A stretch of DNA of 64,000 nt from UTCFX2 sp963788145 (GTDB lineage Bacteria; Chloroflexota; Anaerolineae; Anaerolineales; UBA4823), in assembly GCA_963788145.1 (NCBI GenBank), contig CAWBFQ010000002.1, forward strand, positions 186,001 through 250,000. Reading direction: 5' to 3'. A program made the translations under genes and the position numbers. Shown piece after piece: positions 1 to 8,821 of this stretch. The notes under the pieces were generated by a model that was given only the letters and a program-made list of their open reading frames with translations, had not been told where the DNA came from and searched no databases. The first letter of the stretch is position 1. Each line of letters opens with the position of its first letter.

Positions 1-349
1 GGCTATCAGCGAAACCCAGTCGGAATACAACGTTATCCAGCCGTGATTCCAGAACCTGAAGCAAATTCAGGCCGGTCAGACCACGACGGCTCAATGATTC
101 TTCATAATATCTGCGGAATTGTCGCTCCAACACACCATATGTTCGACGCGCTTTTTGCTTCGCGCGCAACTGGCGGTTATAGTCCGATTCACGCCGGCGG
201 CGGAATTGAGCGCCTTTCCCATGTTGGCCCGGCGGGTAGCCACGCCGCTCGAAAGCACATTTTTGGCTGAAACAGCGCGCCCCTTTCAGAAAGAGCTTTT
301 CGCCTTCTCGCCGGCACAATTTGCATACTGGCCCACGATATTTTGCCAT
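1..349 (-). CDS. rpsD: 30S ribosomal protein S4, N-terminal part
   Basis: Primary 16S rRNA-binding protein that nucleates 30S assembly. The visible 116 residues start MAKYRGPVCKLCRREG and carry the four-cysteine zinc-binding N-terminus (CKLC, then C26 and C31), followed by the YGVLERQFRRYYEES stretch typical of S4 and the beginning of the S4 RNA-binding domain (LLQVLESRLDNVVFRLGF). The gene runs off the left edge of the window, so its stop and anything after it (rpoA and rplQ would be expected) are not seen. It is the last visible gene of the ribosomal block, 33 bp after rpsK. Confidence 0.95.
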   Translation of the reverse strand, partial: MAKYRGPVCKLCRREGEKLFLKGARCFSQKCAFERRGYPPGQHGKGAQFRRRRESDYNRQLRAKQKARRTYGVLERQFRRYYEESLSRRGLTGLNLLQVLESRLDNVVFRLGFADS

Positions 350-382
350 AGATTAAAAACCTTATCCTTCCTTACTGATCTC

Positions 383-787
383 TTAGACGCGGCGTTTCTT
401 GGGCGGCCGGCATCCATTATGAGGAACCGGCGTCACATCTGAAATAGCACTTACTTTCAAGCCCTGGGATTGAACTGCTCGGATAGCGGATTCACGGCCA
501 GGTCCAGGTCCTTTTACAAAAAGCGCTACTTCTTGCAATCCCATCGCCATAGCTGCTTTGATTGCTTGCTCTGCTGCAAGCCGCGCCGCGAAGGGCGTAC
601 TCTTACGCGAGCCTTTGAATCCAGCCGATCCAGCGCTTCCCCAAGCCACCGTGTTGCCCTGGCTGTCTGTTACAGTAATGATTGTATTATTGAATGTCGC
701 AAAAACGTGAACCTGTCCAGTCGACAGTGTTCGCTTTACTTTTTTCGCTCCGCCTTTTCGGCGTGCTGTTCGTACACTTTGAGCCAT
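383..787 (-). CDS. rpsK: 30S ribosomal protein S11
   Basis: Small-subunit platform protein next to the Shine-Dalgarno helix. The 134 residues are usual for the family and contain the conserved core VHVFATFNNTIITVTD, GFKGSRKSTPFAA and the C-terminal HNGCRPPKKRRV tail. It sits between rpsM (139 bp upstream, an unusually long gap for this block) and rpsD. An isoaspartyl-type PHNGCRPPK tail is visible. Nothing looks disrupted. Confidence 0.97.
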   Translation of the reverse strand: MAQSVRTARRKGGAKKVKRTLSTGQVHVFATFNNTIITVTDSQGNTVAWGSAGSAGFKGSRKSTPFAARLAAEQAIKAAMAMGLQEVALFVKGPGPGRESAIRAVQSQGLKVSAISDVTPVPHNGCRPPKKRRV

Positions 788-926
788 AGCACCTCACAAA
801 TTAAACTATCTTGGCCGCAAATTGGCGACAATATCCCATCTCAGTTTGCTTCTCCCAATTCTGGATAGCCGCAGGGTGGAAGGTAACCCAATCCAGGCAG
901 GAAAGCTCAACCTGAGCTTTGGACAA

Positions 927-1316
927 TTATTTCTTGGTGGCGCCTCGACGCCGACCGCGCCCTGCAACGGTTTTCTTCGGGCCCTTTCGGGTGCGCGAAT
1001 TTGTCCGTGTACGCTGGCCACGCACGGGTAAATTCCGACGATGGCGCAAACCACGATAACAACCGATTTCAATCAATCGCTTGATATTGAGCTGCACTTC
1101 ACGACGCAAATCACCCTCGACTTTAAAGTTCTGGGAAATATAATCGCGCAGAAGGTTGACATCTGCGTCGGACAAATCCTTAATCCGCGTATCAGGATTT
1201 ACCCTCGTCGCATTCAGGATCTCATGGGCACGAGTTAAACCAATGCCAAAAATATAAGTCAGTCCAATTTCAACCCGCTTGTTGCGCGGTAGATCAACGC
1301 CTTCAATACGTGCCAT
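927..1316 (-). CDS. rpsM: 30S ribosomal protein S13
   Basis: Head protein of the 30S subunit that contacts the P-site tRNA and forms intersubunit bridges. The 129 residues begin MARIEGVDLPRNKRVEIGLTYIFGIG, the standard S13 start, and end in the basic tail (RTRTNSRTRKGPKKTVAGRGRRRG) that reaches the decoding centre. It follows rpmJ by 6 bp in the same direction, the classical rpmJ-rpsM-rpsK-rpsD order. Confidence 0.97.
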   Translation of the reverse strand: MARIEGVDLPRNKRVEIGLTYIFGIGLTRAHEILNATRVNPDTRIKDLSDADVNLLRDYISQNFKVEGDLRREVQLNIKRLIEIGCYRGLRHRRNLPVRGQRTRTNSRTRKGPKKTVAGRGRRRGATKK

Positions 1317-1322
1317 ATCTGC

Positions 1323-1436
1323 CTATCCCTGTCGCTGCTTATGCTTTGGGTTTTCACAAATTACGTACAATACGCCTTTACGCTTTACGATCTTACAGTT
1401 CGCGCAGCGCTTTTTTATGGATGCTGTTACTTTCAT
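1323..1436 (-). CDS. rpmJ: 50S ribosomal protein L36
   Basis: Smallest 50S protein, 37 residues beginning MKVTASIKKRCANCKIVKRK. The zinc ribbon ligands are all present: C11, C14, C27 and H32, so this is the zinc-binding (C+) form. It lies 6 bp upstream of rpsM. The usual infA partner between map and rpmJ is missing: the 126 bp separating the two genes cannot hold a 72-residue IF-1. Confidence 0.95.
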   Translation of the reverse strand: MKVTASIKKRCANCKIVKRKGVLYVICENPKHKQRQG

Positions 1437-1562
1437 CTTACCATTCTCCTTGCCGACCAGATAAGTCCATAACGCTACTTTCTACACGCATTTTTCCGGA
1501 TATAGCCAGCCGAAGTTTCGATTATACTTGTTTCCAAAGATTATGTCCAGATTGATTTCCAT

Positions 1563-2357
1563 TCAACTCGTCGGCAACTTCCAACCTGGGATGAACGTCA
1601 AGATTTCAGGATCTCCATCGGTGATCGCCACAGAGTGTTCAAAGTGAGCTGTCAATGAGCCATCTGCAGAAGCCACAGTCCATTGGTCGTCTAATACACG
1701 TGTCCGGGCAGTCCCAACCAATACCATCGGTTCCAGAGCTATCGTCATCCCCGAGCGCAACTCAATCCCTTTCCCGGGGGCGCCATAATTTGGGACTTGC
1801 GGTCCCTCGTGCATCTCGCGCCCAACACCATGCCCGGTATATTCGCGGGTAACAAAAAAGCCGTGGCTCTCAATAAAGTTCTGGATAGCGGATGAAACAT
1901 CACCAGTTCGGTTCCCAGCGCGCATCTTATCAATCCCGACATAGAGCGCTTTTTCGGTCACATCCAGCAGCCGCTGGGCTTCGTCAGAGATTGTTCCAAC
2001 ACCCAGCGTAATCGCCGAATCACCCACAAAACCATCCAGCAATGTCCCACAGTCAATCGATACGATATCGCCTTCCTTCAGCTTGCGTTTATTCGGAATA
2101 CCATGCACCAGTTCATCATTAATACTGATGCAAAGTGTTCCAGGGTAAGGATATGGACCAGGATATCCCTTGAAGATCGGGACACCTCCATGACTGCGGA
2201 TGACTTCCTCCGCAGCCGCATCCAAATCGATCGTGGGAACACCAGGCTCAACCAAGTTTTGGACCGACTTCAGCGCCAATCCATTTACTCGACCTGCCTC
2301 TCGCATGAGGGCCAGTTCTTCCTTGTTCTTAACGATGATGTTGCGTTCCCAACCCAT
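1563..2357 (-). CDS. map: Methionine aminopeptidase, type I
   Basis: Removes the initiator methionine from nascent proteins; dinuclear metal enzyme. The start chosen gives MGWERNIIVKNKEELALMREAGR; reading further upstream would run into adk coding sequence. Family motifs are visible: H in NDELVHGIP, the metal ligands D in VSIDCGTLLDGFVGDSA, H in TGHGVGREMHE, E in ALEPM and the last E in FEHSVAI. The 264 residues match the family. It starts 7 bp after the adk stop, so the two are probably translated in tandem, with only a weak AAGG in front of the ATG. Confidence 0.94.
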   Translation of the reverse strand: MGWERNIIVKNKEELALMREAGRVNGLALKSVQNLVEPGVPTIDLDAAAEEVIRSHGGVPIFKGYPGPYPYPGTLCISINDELVHGIPNKRKLKEGDIVSIDCGTLLDGFVGDSAITLGVGTISDEAQRLLDVTEKALYVGIDKMRAGNRTGDVSSAIQNFIESHGFFVTREYTGHGVGREMHEGPQVPNYGAPGKGIELRSGMTIALEPMVLVGTARTRVLDDQWTVASADGSLTAHFEHSVAITDGDPEILTFIPGWKLPTS

Positions 2358-2364
2358 ACCTTGA

Positions 2365-3021
2365 TTACACCGCTTTCTTGACCGCCGCCAGCATTTCCGC
2401 GCTAACTTTCTCGATCGATTGGGTTCCATTAATCTCAATCAAAGTTCCATCTTTGCGATAATAATCGATCAATGGCATTGTCTGCTGGAAATAGACCTGG
2501 ATGCGCTTCTTCACAGTCTCCGCTTTATCATCGTCACGCTGGTAAAGTTCAGAACCATCAACATCACAAACACCCACTCGAGTTGGCGGATTGTGTTTTT
2601 CATGATATACGTGCCCTTGTGCTCGGCAGGTCCAGCGGCCAGTTAAACGTTCCACCAGCACATCCTCTGGCACATCAATATAAGGCACCGCATTAACTTT
2701 TCCATTAAACTTCTTCAACATCTCTGAAAAAGCGATAGCCTGTGCAGGTGTCCGTGGAAATCCATCTAACAAGGCGCCGCCCGCGCAATCTTCTCGATCG
2801 AGGCGATCCTGGATCATCGAAATCGTGACATCATCCGGTACAAGCTCACCACGGTCCATATACTCTTTTGCCAGCTTCCCTAACTCAGTCTCTTTCTTTA
2901 AGTTTTCCCGAAAGATATCTCCAGATGAGATATGCGGTAGGCTAAACTCTTTAGAGATGACTTGAGCCTGGGTTCCTTTGCCAGCTCCTGGCGGTCCAAG
3001 TAGCACAATATACACGGGCAT
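2365..3021 (-). CDS. adk: Adenylate kinase
   Basis: Interconverts ATP + AMP and 2 ADP in the cytoplasm. The P-loop GPPGAGKGTQ lies at residues 9-18, the AMP site and the DGFPRT motif are intact, and the 218-residue length is that of the long-lid bacterial form. The lid keeps a Cys-His-Cys-Asp set (CRAQGH, then CDVD) suggestive of a zinc-bound lid in modified form. It lies between secY and map, the standard order of the spc operon end. Confidence 0.96.
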   Translation of the reverse strand: MPVYIVLLGPPGAGKGTQAQVISKEFSLPHISSGDIFRENLKKETELGKLAKEYMDRGELVPDDVTISMIQDRLDREDCAGGALLDGFPRTPAQAIAFSEMLKKFNGKVNAVPYIDVPEDVLVERLTGRWTCRAQGHVYHEKHNPPTRVGVCDVDGSELYQRDDDKAETVKKRIQVYFQQTMPLIDYYRKDGTLIEINGTQSIEKVSAEMLAAVKKAV

Positions 3022-3034
3022 CTTGAGATCTTTC

Positions 3035-4382
3035 CTACCGGATCAACATGACATCTTCGTAACCATGCAGCTTCAGTTCTGCCTGGATATTGAAGAAGGC
3101 ATCTCTCACTACACCAACCACAATGAGTAGACCCGCAGACGAGACCAGCAAAAGGCTCTCGCTCTGCTGACCCAGACTGGGCACAAGCAGACTGAGCAGA
3201 TACGGCAAGATAGCCACAATGCCCAGAAATAGCGCCCCAGGTAATGTGATTCGGCTGAGCACCTTATTCAAATACCGCTGCGTCGGCGCGCCTCGACTCA
3301 CACCCGGTACTTGTGCACCCGCCCGTTTCAAGTTCTCGCCATAATTCTGCTGCTGGAAAAGAACATTGGTATAGAAGAAGGTGAAAGCAACTACCATGAT
3401 GAAGTAAGTGATCCAATAGAAATCACTCGTCCCACCAAATAGATTCTGAACGGTAGTAGCAGTGTTACGCACCCATTCCGTTTGAGACTGCGCAAAGAAG
3501 CTGGCCAAGATCGCGGGGAAAGTGAGCAAGGACTGGGCAAAGATCAGAGGGATCATACCAGCCATGTTCACCATCAAAGGCAGGGTTCCCTTGACCGGCA
3601 TCGACATCCGGCTGCCAACCCGTCTTCCTGGGTACATCACCGGGACGTTTCGCCGACCTTGTTGAACAAACACAATCGCAAAAATCGTCAGGGTCGTGAT
3701 GATCAGTGTAAAAACGACAAAGAACAACCGGTTTTGCTCATCAGCCAGCAATCTTCCAAAATTTGCTGGGATGCGCGACACAATGCCCGCGAAGATGATC
3801 AGCGAAAGCCCCTGGTTCCGGATCCCAAATTCCGAAATCAGTTCACCGAGCCAAATCGCAAACATCGTTCCAGCAGTCATGCTCAAGATGATCGCCAGCG
3901 AGGAGATGAAAGAACCCTGAACAAATCCGAAATTACTGATGATCGGTACGCCACCTGTGAACTGGTTAAAGATGTTGATCTGACCAATACCCTGAAGGGC
4001 CGCCATCGGCACAGCCAGGATATAGGTCCACTTCTCCATCCACTTTTGGCCTTCACGCGGATCTTCCTCCATCCGTTTCTGCAGCGCGGGGATGATCGGA
4101 ACCAACAGCTGTAGAATAATTTGGGCAGTAATGTACGGATAGACGCCCATTGCCAATACCGAGAAATTCGAAACGGTGCCGCCGGAAAGCAAGTCCAGCA
4201 AGCTGAACAGCGTACCACCTGCCCCACCGCTTTGAAAGATCTGCTGAAGGGCTGCTCGATCAACGCCCGGGACAGGCACATGCGCTGCCAGGCGATAGAG
4301 AGCCAGAAATCCCCAGTGTCACCAGCAACTTGCGGCGAATATCTGGAGCCGACCAGAGATAACGCAGTGGAGAACGTTTCAT
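3035..4382 (-). CDS. secY: Preprotein translocase subunit SecY, apparent frameshift near the N-terminus
   Basis: Central channel of the Sec translocon, ten membrane helices. The main reading frame covers everything from HVPVPGVDRAALQQ to the C-terminal ELKLHGYEDVMLIR, with the expected LVPIIPALQKRMEEDP and GAQVPGVSRGAPTQRYL stretches. The true start is MKRSPLRYLWSAPDIRRKLLVTLG, in a different frame: the two frames join at a run of four C (plus strand) at 4311-4314, where one base too many is present. Removing it restores LLVTLGFLALYRLAAHVPVPG and a 448-residue protein. Since SecY is essential, a sequence error is more likely than a real mutation. Confidence 0.9.
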
Positions 4383-4407
4383 GTGAATGATTCCTTATTC
4401 TCGCGTG

Positions 4408-4861
4408 CTACTCAATCAACTCGACATTGCCACCCGCAGCTTCGATCTTGCTGCGTGCACCAGCACTGACGCGATGCAGCGCGGACTTTTAGTGCGATGC
4501 CCAATTCGCCTCGTCCCAAAATGGCGACCGGGTTGCCCGGATCGCGCAGCAGGCGCGCCTCTTTCAGTGTCTCCGGGGTCACATCGCTGCCCGCTGAAAA
4601 CGCTCCCAATTGGTCGAGGTTTACTTCGTTGAATTCAACCCGGTTGAATGGGGTAAATCCCTTCCCACGGACAAATGGCAACCGGCGGAAAAACGGCAAA
4701 TTGCCACCCTGATGGTACAAACGGGTGCTACCGCCGGAGCGCGAGCCCTGGCCTTTCGTGCCGCGGCCAGCAGTTTTTCCCTGACCAGCAGAAATACCTC
4801 GCCCAACGCGCTGACGTTTTTTCTTCGATCCTTCTTGTGGTTTAAGATCGTGCAGTTTCAT
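4408..4861 (-). CDS. rplO: 50S ribosomal protein L15, apparent frameshift near the C-terminus
   Basis: Late-assembling 23S rRNA-binding protein. The N-terminal MKLHDLKPQEGSKKKRQRVGRG and the Gly-rich GQGKTAGRGTKGQGSR loop are typical. From about residue 128 the uninterrupted frame turns into non-family sequence (RQCWCTQQDRSCG), while the neighbouring frame gives HRVSAGARSKIEAAGGNVE, the expected L15 end. One extra base near 4477-4480 (plus-strand gcgatgcagc) explains this; corrected, the protein is 150 residues, ending LIE. This lies only 165 bp from the secY break. Confidence 0.9.
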
Positions 4862-4869
4862 CTTATTCC

Positions 4870-5097
4870 CTATGCTTCAGTTTTTTCCACGACCTCAACC
4901 AGGTGGTTCACTTTGGCAAGCATACCACGCAAGGTAGGCGTATCCAATTGTTCAACCGTCTGGTTCATACGGCGCAATCCTAATGCTCGGATCGTGGCTT
5001 TATGGCGTACAGAGTACCCGATGGGGCTCTTCACCAATGTAATACAAACTACCTTTGGTTGTTCAACCTCAGGTTTAGAAGAGGTAGTCTTAGGCAT
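4870..5097 (-). CDS. rpmD: 50S ribosomal protein L30
   Basis: Small 50S protein. The start MPKTTSSKPE was chosen because a strong AGGAGGAA Shine-Dalgarno lies 2-3 bases upstream; a longer reading overlaps rpsE. The core VCITLVKSPIGYSVRHKATIRALGLRRMNQTVE is classic L30. At 75 residues it is about 15 longer than the usual bacterial form because of a short polar N-terminal extension. The first 8 bases overlap the end of rpsE, so translation is likely coupled. Confidence 0.94.
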   Translation of the reverse strand: MPKTTSSKPEVEQPKVVCITLVKSPIGYSVRHKATIRALGLRRMNQTVEQLDTPTLRGMLAKVNHLVEVVEKTEA

Positions 5098-5623
5098 TCT
5101 TCCTCCTCTCCCAGAAAGGCAAAATATCCTTAACCGGTTTGCCTCGGCGCGCTGCTTCTTCTTCAGGGAACTTGAGATTTTCCAGTGCGTCCATCGTCGC
5201 TTCGACAACATTTAGAACATTGCTGCTGCCGAGTGATTTGGTCAGGATATCGGAAATCCCAGCGGCTTCCAACACGGCTCTCACCCCACCGCCTGCAATC
5301 ACACCCGTTCCTGCAGATGCTGGTTTGAGCAACACTCGTGCTCCACTCACCCGTCCAATCACCTCATGGGGGATCGTGGTCTTAAAGACTGCGACCTTAT
5401 GCATGTTTTTGCGGGCGCGTTCAGAGGCTTTTCGCATGGCATCTGGAACGGCATTTGCTTTCCCAATCCCAACACCAACCTTACCCCGATTATCTCCCAC
5501 CACAACAGTTACCCGGAAAGAGAATCTCCGTCCGCCTTTTACCACTTTAGCCACTCGAGCAATATCCACAACGCGCTCATCTAATTCCTGTGGTGTGAAT
5601 TCGTTGAATTCGTAGTCTGACAT
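5090..5623 (-). CDS. rpsE: 30S ribosomal protein S5
   Basis: Small-subunit protein important for decoding accuracy and helicase activity at the mRNA entry. The 177 residues contain the double-stranded RNA-binding-like fold (VVKGGRRFSFRVTVVVGDNRGKVGVGIGKA) and the C-terminal GVRAVLEAAGISDILTKSLGSSN domain. Located between rplR and rpmD in standard order, 55 bp after the rplR stop. Confidence 0.97.
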   Translation of the reverse strand: MSDYEFNEFTPQELDERVVDIARVAKVVKGGRRFSFRVTVVVGDNRGKVGVGIGKANAVPDAMRKASERARKNMHKVAVFKTTIPHEVIGRVSGARVLLKPASAGTGVIAGGGVRAVLEAAGISDILTKSLGSSNVLNVVEATMDALENLKFPEEEAARRGKPVKDILPFWERRKNA

Positions 5624-5678
5624 AACTATCTCCTTGTAGAGGTGAGAGGCTGCCTTCTAGCTGCCTCACCTACCCCTA

Positions 5679-6047
5679 CTAGAACTCCAGGCCGCTTTCC
5701 CGAGCTGCATCTGCCAACGCTTTGACTCGCCCGATATAACGGTAACCACCGCGGTCGAACACAACTTTGTTGATGCCTTTTTCTTTGGCGCGTTCCGCTA
5801 CTGTCTTGCCTACCAGGCGCGCCTGCTCAGTCTTCTTAATCCCATCCGCTTTCGGCCTCAGATCGTGGTCAATGGACGAGGCTGATACTAATGTGTGGCC
5901 GGCCTCATCATCAATCACCTGCACATAAATTTCTTCCGTACTACGGAAAACACACAGGCGAGGACGATCGGGCGTACCATGCACCTTCTGACGGACGCGG
6001 ATATGCCGTCGATTACGAGCTTCCGAACGTGATTTCGTCGTAGACAT
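5679..6047 (-). CDS. rplR: 50S ribosomal protein L18
   Basis: Binds 5S rRNA in the central protuberance together with L5. The 122 residues show RHIRVRQKVHGTPDRPRLCVFRS near the N-terminus and the closing motif VVFDRGGYRYIGRVKALADAARESGLEF, a very conserved L18 end. It starts 2 bp after the rplF stop. Confidence 0.97.
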   Translation of the reverse strand: MSTTKSRSEARNRRHIRVRQKVHGTPDRPRLCVFRSTEEIYVQVIDDEAGHTLVSASSIDHDLRPKADGIKKTEQARLVGKTVAERAKEKGINKVVFDRGGYRYIGRVKALADAARESGLEF

Positions 6048-6049
6048 CT

Positions 6050-6592
6050 TTACACCTTACCAGCTTTACCAGCCTTGCGGCGGATCTTCTCATCCAGATA
6101 TTTAATGCCCTTCCCTTTATAGGGTTCTGGAGGGCGTACTTTTCGAATGTCGGCTGCTACCTGGCCAATCAACTGCTTATCGTAGCCAAGAACCTTGATC
6201 TGCCGAGTTTTCGTTTCTGTTTCGAAGGAAATACCCTCCGGTGGTTCTATGACCACCGGGTGAGAGTAACCCACATACAAAACCAGGTTTTGATCCTGAA
6301 CCTCAGCCCGGTAACCTACTCCGTTCACTTCCAGCACCTTCTCAAAACCAGAACTGACACCGACCACCATATTATTGATCAACGCGCGGGTCATCCCGTG
6401 CAAAGAACGATCAATCCGATCGTCCGATGCGCGTTTTACTTCTAGGGCTCCGTCGCCCATCTCAATGAACATTGAAGGAGGAAAAGTGCGCTGCATCTCG
6501 CCCTTTGGGCCTTTCACCCGCACATTCGCCCCTTTAATTTCCACTTCAACATTTGCCGGTACAACAATTGGCATACGCCCAATTCTAGACAC
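6050..6592 (-). CDS. rplF: 50S ribosomal protein L6
   Basis: 50S protein near the sarcin-ricin loop. The start is a GTG giving (M)SRIGRMPIVVPANVEV, the family start; it is preceded by an excellent AAGGAGGT Shine-Dalgarno at 7 bases, which decides it over longer readings. The corrected 180 residues include two L6 folds and the conserved end PPEPYKGKGIKYLDEKIRRKAGK. It follows rpsH by 10 bp. Confidence 0.95.
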   Translation of the reverse strand: MSRIGRMPIVVPANVEVEIKGANVRVKGPKGEMQRTFPPSMFIEMGDGALEVKRASDDRIDRSLHGMTRALINNMVVGVSSGFEKVLEVNGVGYRAEVQDQNLVLYVGYSHPVVIEPPEGISFETETKTRQIKVLGYDKQLIGQVAADIRKVRPPEPYKGKGIKYLDEKIRRKAGKAGKV

Positions 6593-6602
6593 CGCTACCT
6601 CC

Positions 6603-7016
6603 TTACCAGACCTTGCAAAGGATTTCGCCGCCAACACCCAACTGGCGAGCGCGCTGGCCGGTCATCACGCCCTTAGGCGTGGAAATGATCGCGATGCCCA
6701 ATCCGGAAAGAACCCAGGGAATATCCTGCTTTCCAGTATAAACCCGCCGACCTGGACGACTGATACGCTGCAGCCCGGTGATCACCGATCGTCGCTCTCG
6801 CCTATCGCCCACATATTTGAGCTGTACGCGTAGCATTTTCGATCCAACGATCTTGCCGTCTACAGTTTCATATCCGCCGATGTAACCCTCTTCCTGAAGA
6901 ATTTTAGCAATATCTTGCTTAATTTTCGAGCCAGGAATAGCTACAACTGTGTGGCCTGCTTGCACCGCATTCCGAATGCGGGTCAACATATCGCCGATAG
7001 GATCTGTTACACTCAT
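6603..7016 (-). CDS. rpsH: 30S ribosomal protein S8
   Basis: Primary 16S rRNA-binding protein of the platform. The 137 residues begin MSVTDPIGDMLTRIRNAVQAGH and end in the family signature GVMTGQRARQLGVGGEILCKVW. In E. coli S8 represses its own operon; no matching operator could be recognised here. Order rpsN-rpsH-rplF is standard. Confidence 0.97.
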   Translation of the reverse strand: MSVTDPIGDMLTRIRNAVQAGHTVVAIPGSKIKQDIAKILQEEGYIGGYETVDGKIVGSKMLRVQLKYVGDRRERRSVITGLQRISRPGRRVYTGKQDIPWVLSGLGIAIISTPKGVMTGQRARQLGVGGEILCKVW

Positions 7017-7035
7017 CTCTTATACCTCCGCCCGG

Positions 7036-7218
7036 CTACCAGGAAGACTTAGTAACGCCCGGGATCTTACCTTCTAGTGCTAACTCACGAAGGCAAATCC
7101 GGCATAAGCCAAAGCGCCGATAATAACCACGCGGCCGACCGCACACTTTACAGCGATTACGCACACGGGTTGGGTATTTTCTTTGCGTCTCTCGGATAAT
7201 CATGCTTTTCTTTGCCAT
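7036..7218 (-). CDS. rpsN: 30S ribosomal protein S14, zinc-binding type Z
   Basis: Short (60-residue) S14 of the head domain. Two CxxC pairs, CKVC and CRIC, within RCKVCGRPRGYYRRFGLCRIC mark the zinc-binding form rather than the long cysteine-free one. It starts 3 bp after the rplE stop. Presence of the zinc forms of S4, S14 and L36 together suggests the organism is normally zinc-replete for ribosomes. Confidence 0.96.
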   Translation of the reverse strand: MAKKSMIIRETQRKYPTRVRNRCKVCGRPRGYYRRFGLCRICLRELALEGKIPGVTKSSW

Positions 7219-7221
7219 TGG

Positions 7222-7770
7222 TTAACCTTCCTTCTTAAACGGCATGCCGAGCATTTGCATTAATTGGCGACCGTGATCGTCCGTTGTGGCGGTGGTGACA
7301 ATTGTCACTTCCAGACCGCGCAGCTTATCGATCTTATCGTATTCGATCTCGGGAAACACCAATTGCTCACGCAGACCAAGGGTGTAATTCCCACGCCCAT
7401 CAAAGGCATCGGGTGAAACGCCCCGGAAATCACGCACACGCGGCAAAGCAATATTCATCAGGCGATCCAGGAAAGCCCACATCCGCTCACCTCGTAGGGT
7501 GACCTTGGCGCCAATTGCCCGACCCTCACGCAACTTAAAGTTTGCAATGCTCTTGCGGGCTTTCGTGACGATCGGCTTTTGGCCAGTGATCAGGTTCAAA
7601 TCACTGACCGCAGCATCCAGTGCTTTCGCATTGTCCAGGGTTTCACCCAGCCCAATGTTTACAACAACTTTTTCGACGCGCGGCACTTGCATGACATTAC
7701 TCAATTTGAGCGTTTTCATCAAAGCCGGCACGACTTCATTCTGATAGCGTTCTCTCATTACATGGCTCAT
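7222..7770 (-). CDS. rplE: 50S ribosomal protein L5
   Basis: 5S rRNA-binding protein of the central protuberance, contacting P-site tRNA. The 182 residues include VVNIGLGE, the ITGQKPIVTKARKSIANFKLREG motif and FRGVSPDAFDGRGNYTLGLREQLVFPEI, all diagnostic. Placed between rplX and rpsN as expected. Confidence 0.97.
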   Translation of the reverse strand: MSHVMRERYQNEVVPALMKTLKLSNVMQVPRVEKVVVNIGLGETLDNAKALDAAVSDLNLITGQKPIVTKARKSIANFKLREGRAIGAKVTLRGERMWAFLDRLMNIALPRVRDFRGVSPDAFDGRGNYTLGLREQLVFPEIEYDKIDKLRGLEVTIVTTATTDDHGRQLMQMLGMPFKKEG

Positions 7771-7790
7771 GATTGTGTTCCTTCAGCCAA

Positions 7791-8120
7791 TTATTCGAAC
7801 TGCGCCTGACATTTTTTGCACATTCGCTGCACGCTATCTTCCTTGCGGACTACTGCCACACGAGTGGGTTCTCCACACGAGGGGCAAACCAGCATGACAT
7901 TCGAAATAGAAACCGGCGCTTCAAATTCAATAATTCCAGGGCTTAATGTACGGCCTTGAGTTTGCACCTGGCGCTGGTGCTTCTTGCGCAAATTCACGCC
8001 TTGCACCACTACCCGGCGCTCCTCCGGTAAGACCTTGATGACCTCTCCCGTCTTACCCTTATCCTCCAGGCGACCGCTGATCACCTGAACTTTATCACCT
8101 TTTCGGATCTTTACTTTCAC
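7791..8120 (-). CDS. rplX: 50S ribosomal protein L24
   Basis: Assembly-initiating 50S protein near the exit tunnel. The KOW motif is at the N-terminus (KIRKGDKVQVISGRLEDKGKTGEV), followed by the conserved SPGGIIE-like stretch LSPGIIEFEAPVSISNVMLV. The C-terminus carries a CPSC...CKKC zinc ribbon, present in many bacterial L24 proteins. 109 residues, 39 bp after rplN. Confidence 0.96.
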   Translation of the reverse strand: MKVKIRKGDKVQVISGRLEDKGKTGEVIKVLPEERRVVVQGVNLRKKHQRQVQTQGRTLSPGIIEFEAPVSISNVMLVCPSCGEPTRVAVVRKEDSVQRMCKKCQAQFE

Positions 8121-8159
8121 GGTTCTCGCTCCTGCGTATCCAACGCTTTTCCACCGCTC

Positions 8160-8531
8160 CTAAAGCACTTCCGGAGCCAGCGAAACGATCTTCATAAAAC
8201 CTTTCTCGCGCAATTCACGAGCAACCGGGCCAAAAATGCGAGTACCTTTTGGATTCTTTCCATCGGTATCCAGAATCACTGCTGCGTTGTCGTCAAATCG
8301 AATGGTCGATCCATCTTCACGCCGCCATTCCTTGGTGCAACGGACAATTACAGCTTTGACGATTTCGCTCTTTTTGACGGACCCGGTCGGCGCGGCGGAC
8401 TTTACAGTCCCAACCACGACATCTCCCACACGCCCATAATGACGAGTGGAGCCGCCCATAACATGGATGACCAAAATCTCGCGCGTGCCGGTGTTATCAG
8501 CAACCTTAATACGCGATTCGTGTTGGATCAT
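8160..8531 (-). CDS. rplN: 50S ribosomal protein L14
   Basis: 50S protein at the subunit interface and the contact site for silencing factor RsfS. The 123 residues begin MIQHESRIKVADNTGTREILVIHVMGG and end RELREKGFMKIVSLAPEVL, both near-invariant in the family. It overlaps the end of rpsQ by 4 bases (ATGA-type overlap), indicating translational coupling. Confidence 0.98.
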   Translation of the reverse strand: MIQHESRIKVADNTGTREILVIHVMGGSTRHYGRVGDVVVGTVKSAAPTGSVKKSEIVKAVIVRCTKEWRREDGSTIRFDDNAAVILDTDGKNPKGTRIFGPVARELREKGFMKIVSLAPEVL

Positions 8532-8821
8532 TCCTGCGCCTCCACTTCCAACGTTGCCAGGTCTTCTTCAGCAGCAGCGATATCATGCTTCAGAATGAAC
8601 TCTACGACCCAGCGCTTATGGCGCGAGATTGGACGGCTTTCAACTATCTGAACGCGATCACCCATCTGACAATCCAGTTCATCATGAGCCATCACACGCT
8701 TGCGGGCATGAACGACTTTTTTATACAACGGATGGCGAAAAGTACGCGCGATTTCAACAACCACGGTCTTGTCCATTTTATTGCTCGTAACTACACCGAC
8801 TATTCGGCGGCGAGTATTCAT
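8528..8821 (-). CDS. rpsQ: 30S ribosomal protein S17
   Basis: Primary 16S rRNA-binding OB-fold protein. Conserved GVVTSNKMDKTVVVEIAR and the central HDELDCQMGDRVQIVESRPISRHKRW motif are intact. The 97 residues include a short acidic C-terminal tail (AAAEEDLATLEVEAQE) beyond the usual end. It overlaps rpmC by 4 bases and rplN by 4. Confidence 0.97.
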   Translation of the reverse strand: MNTRRRIVGVVTSNKMDKTVVVEIARTFRHPLYKKVVHARKRVMAHDELDCQMGDRVQIVESRPISRHKRWVVEFILKHDIAAAEEDLATLEVEAQE

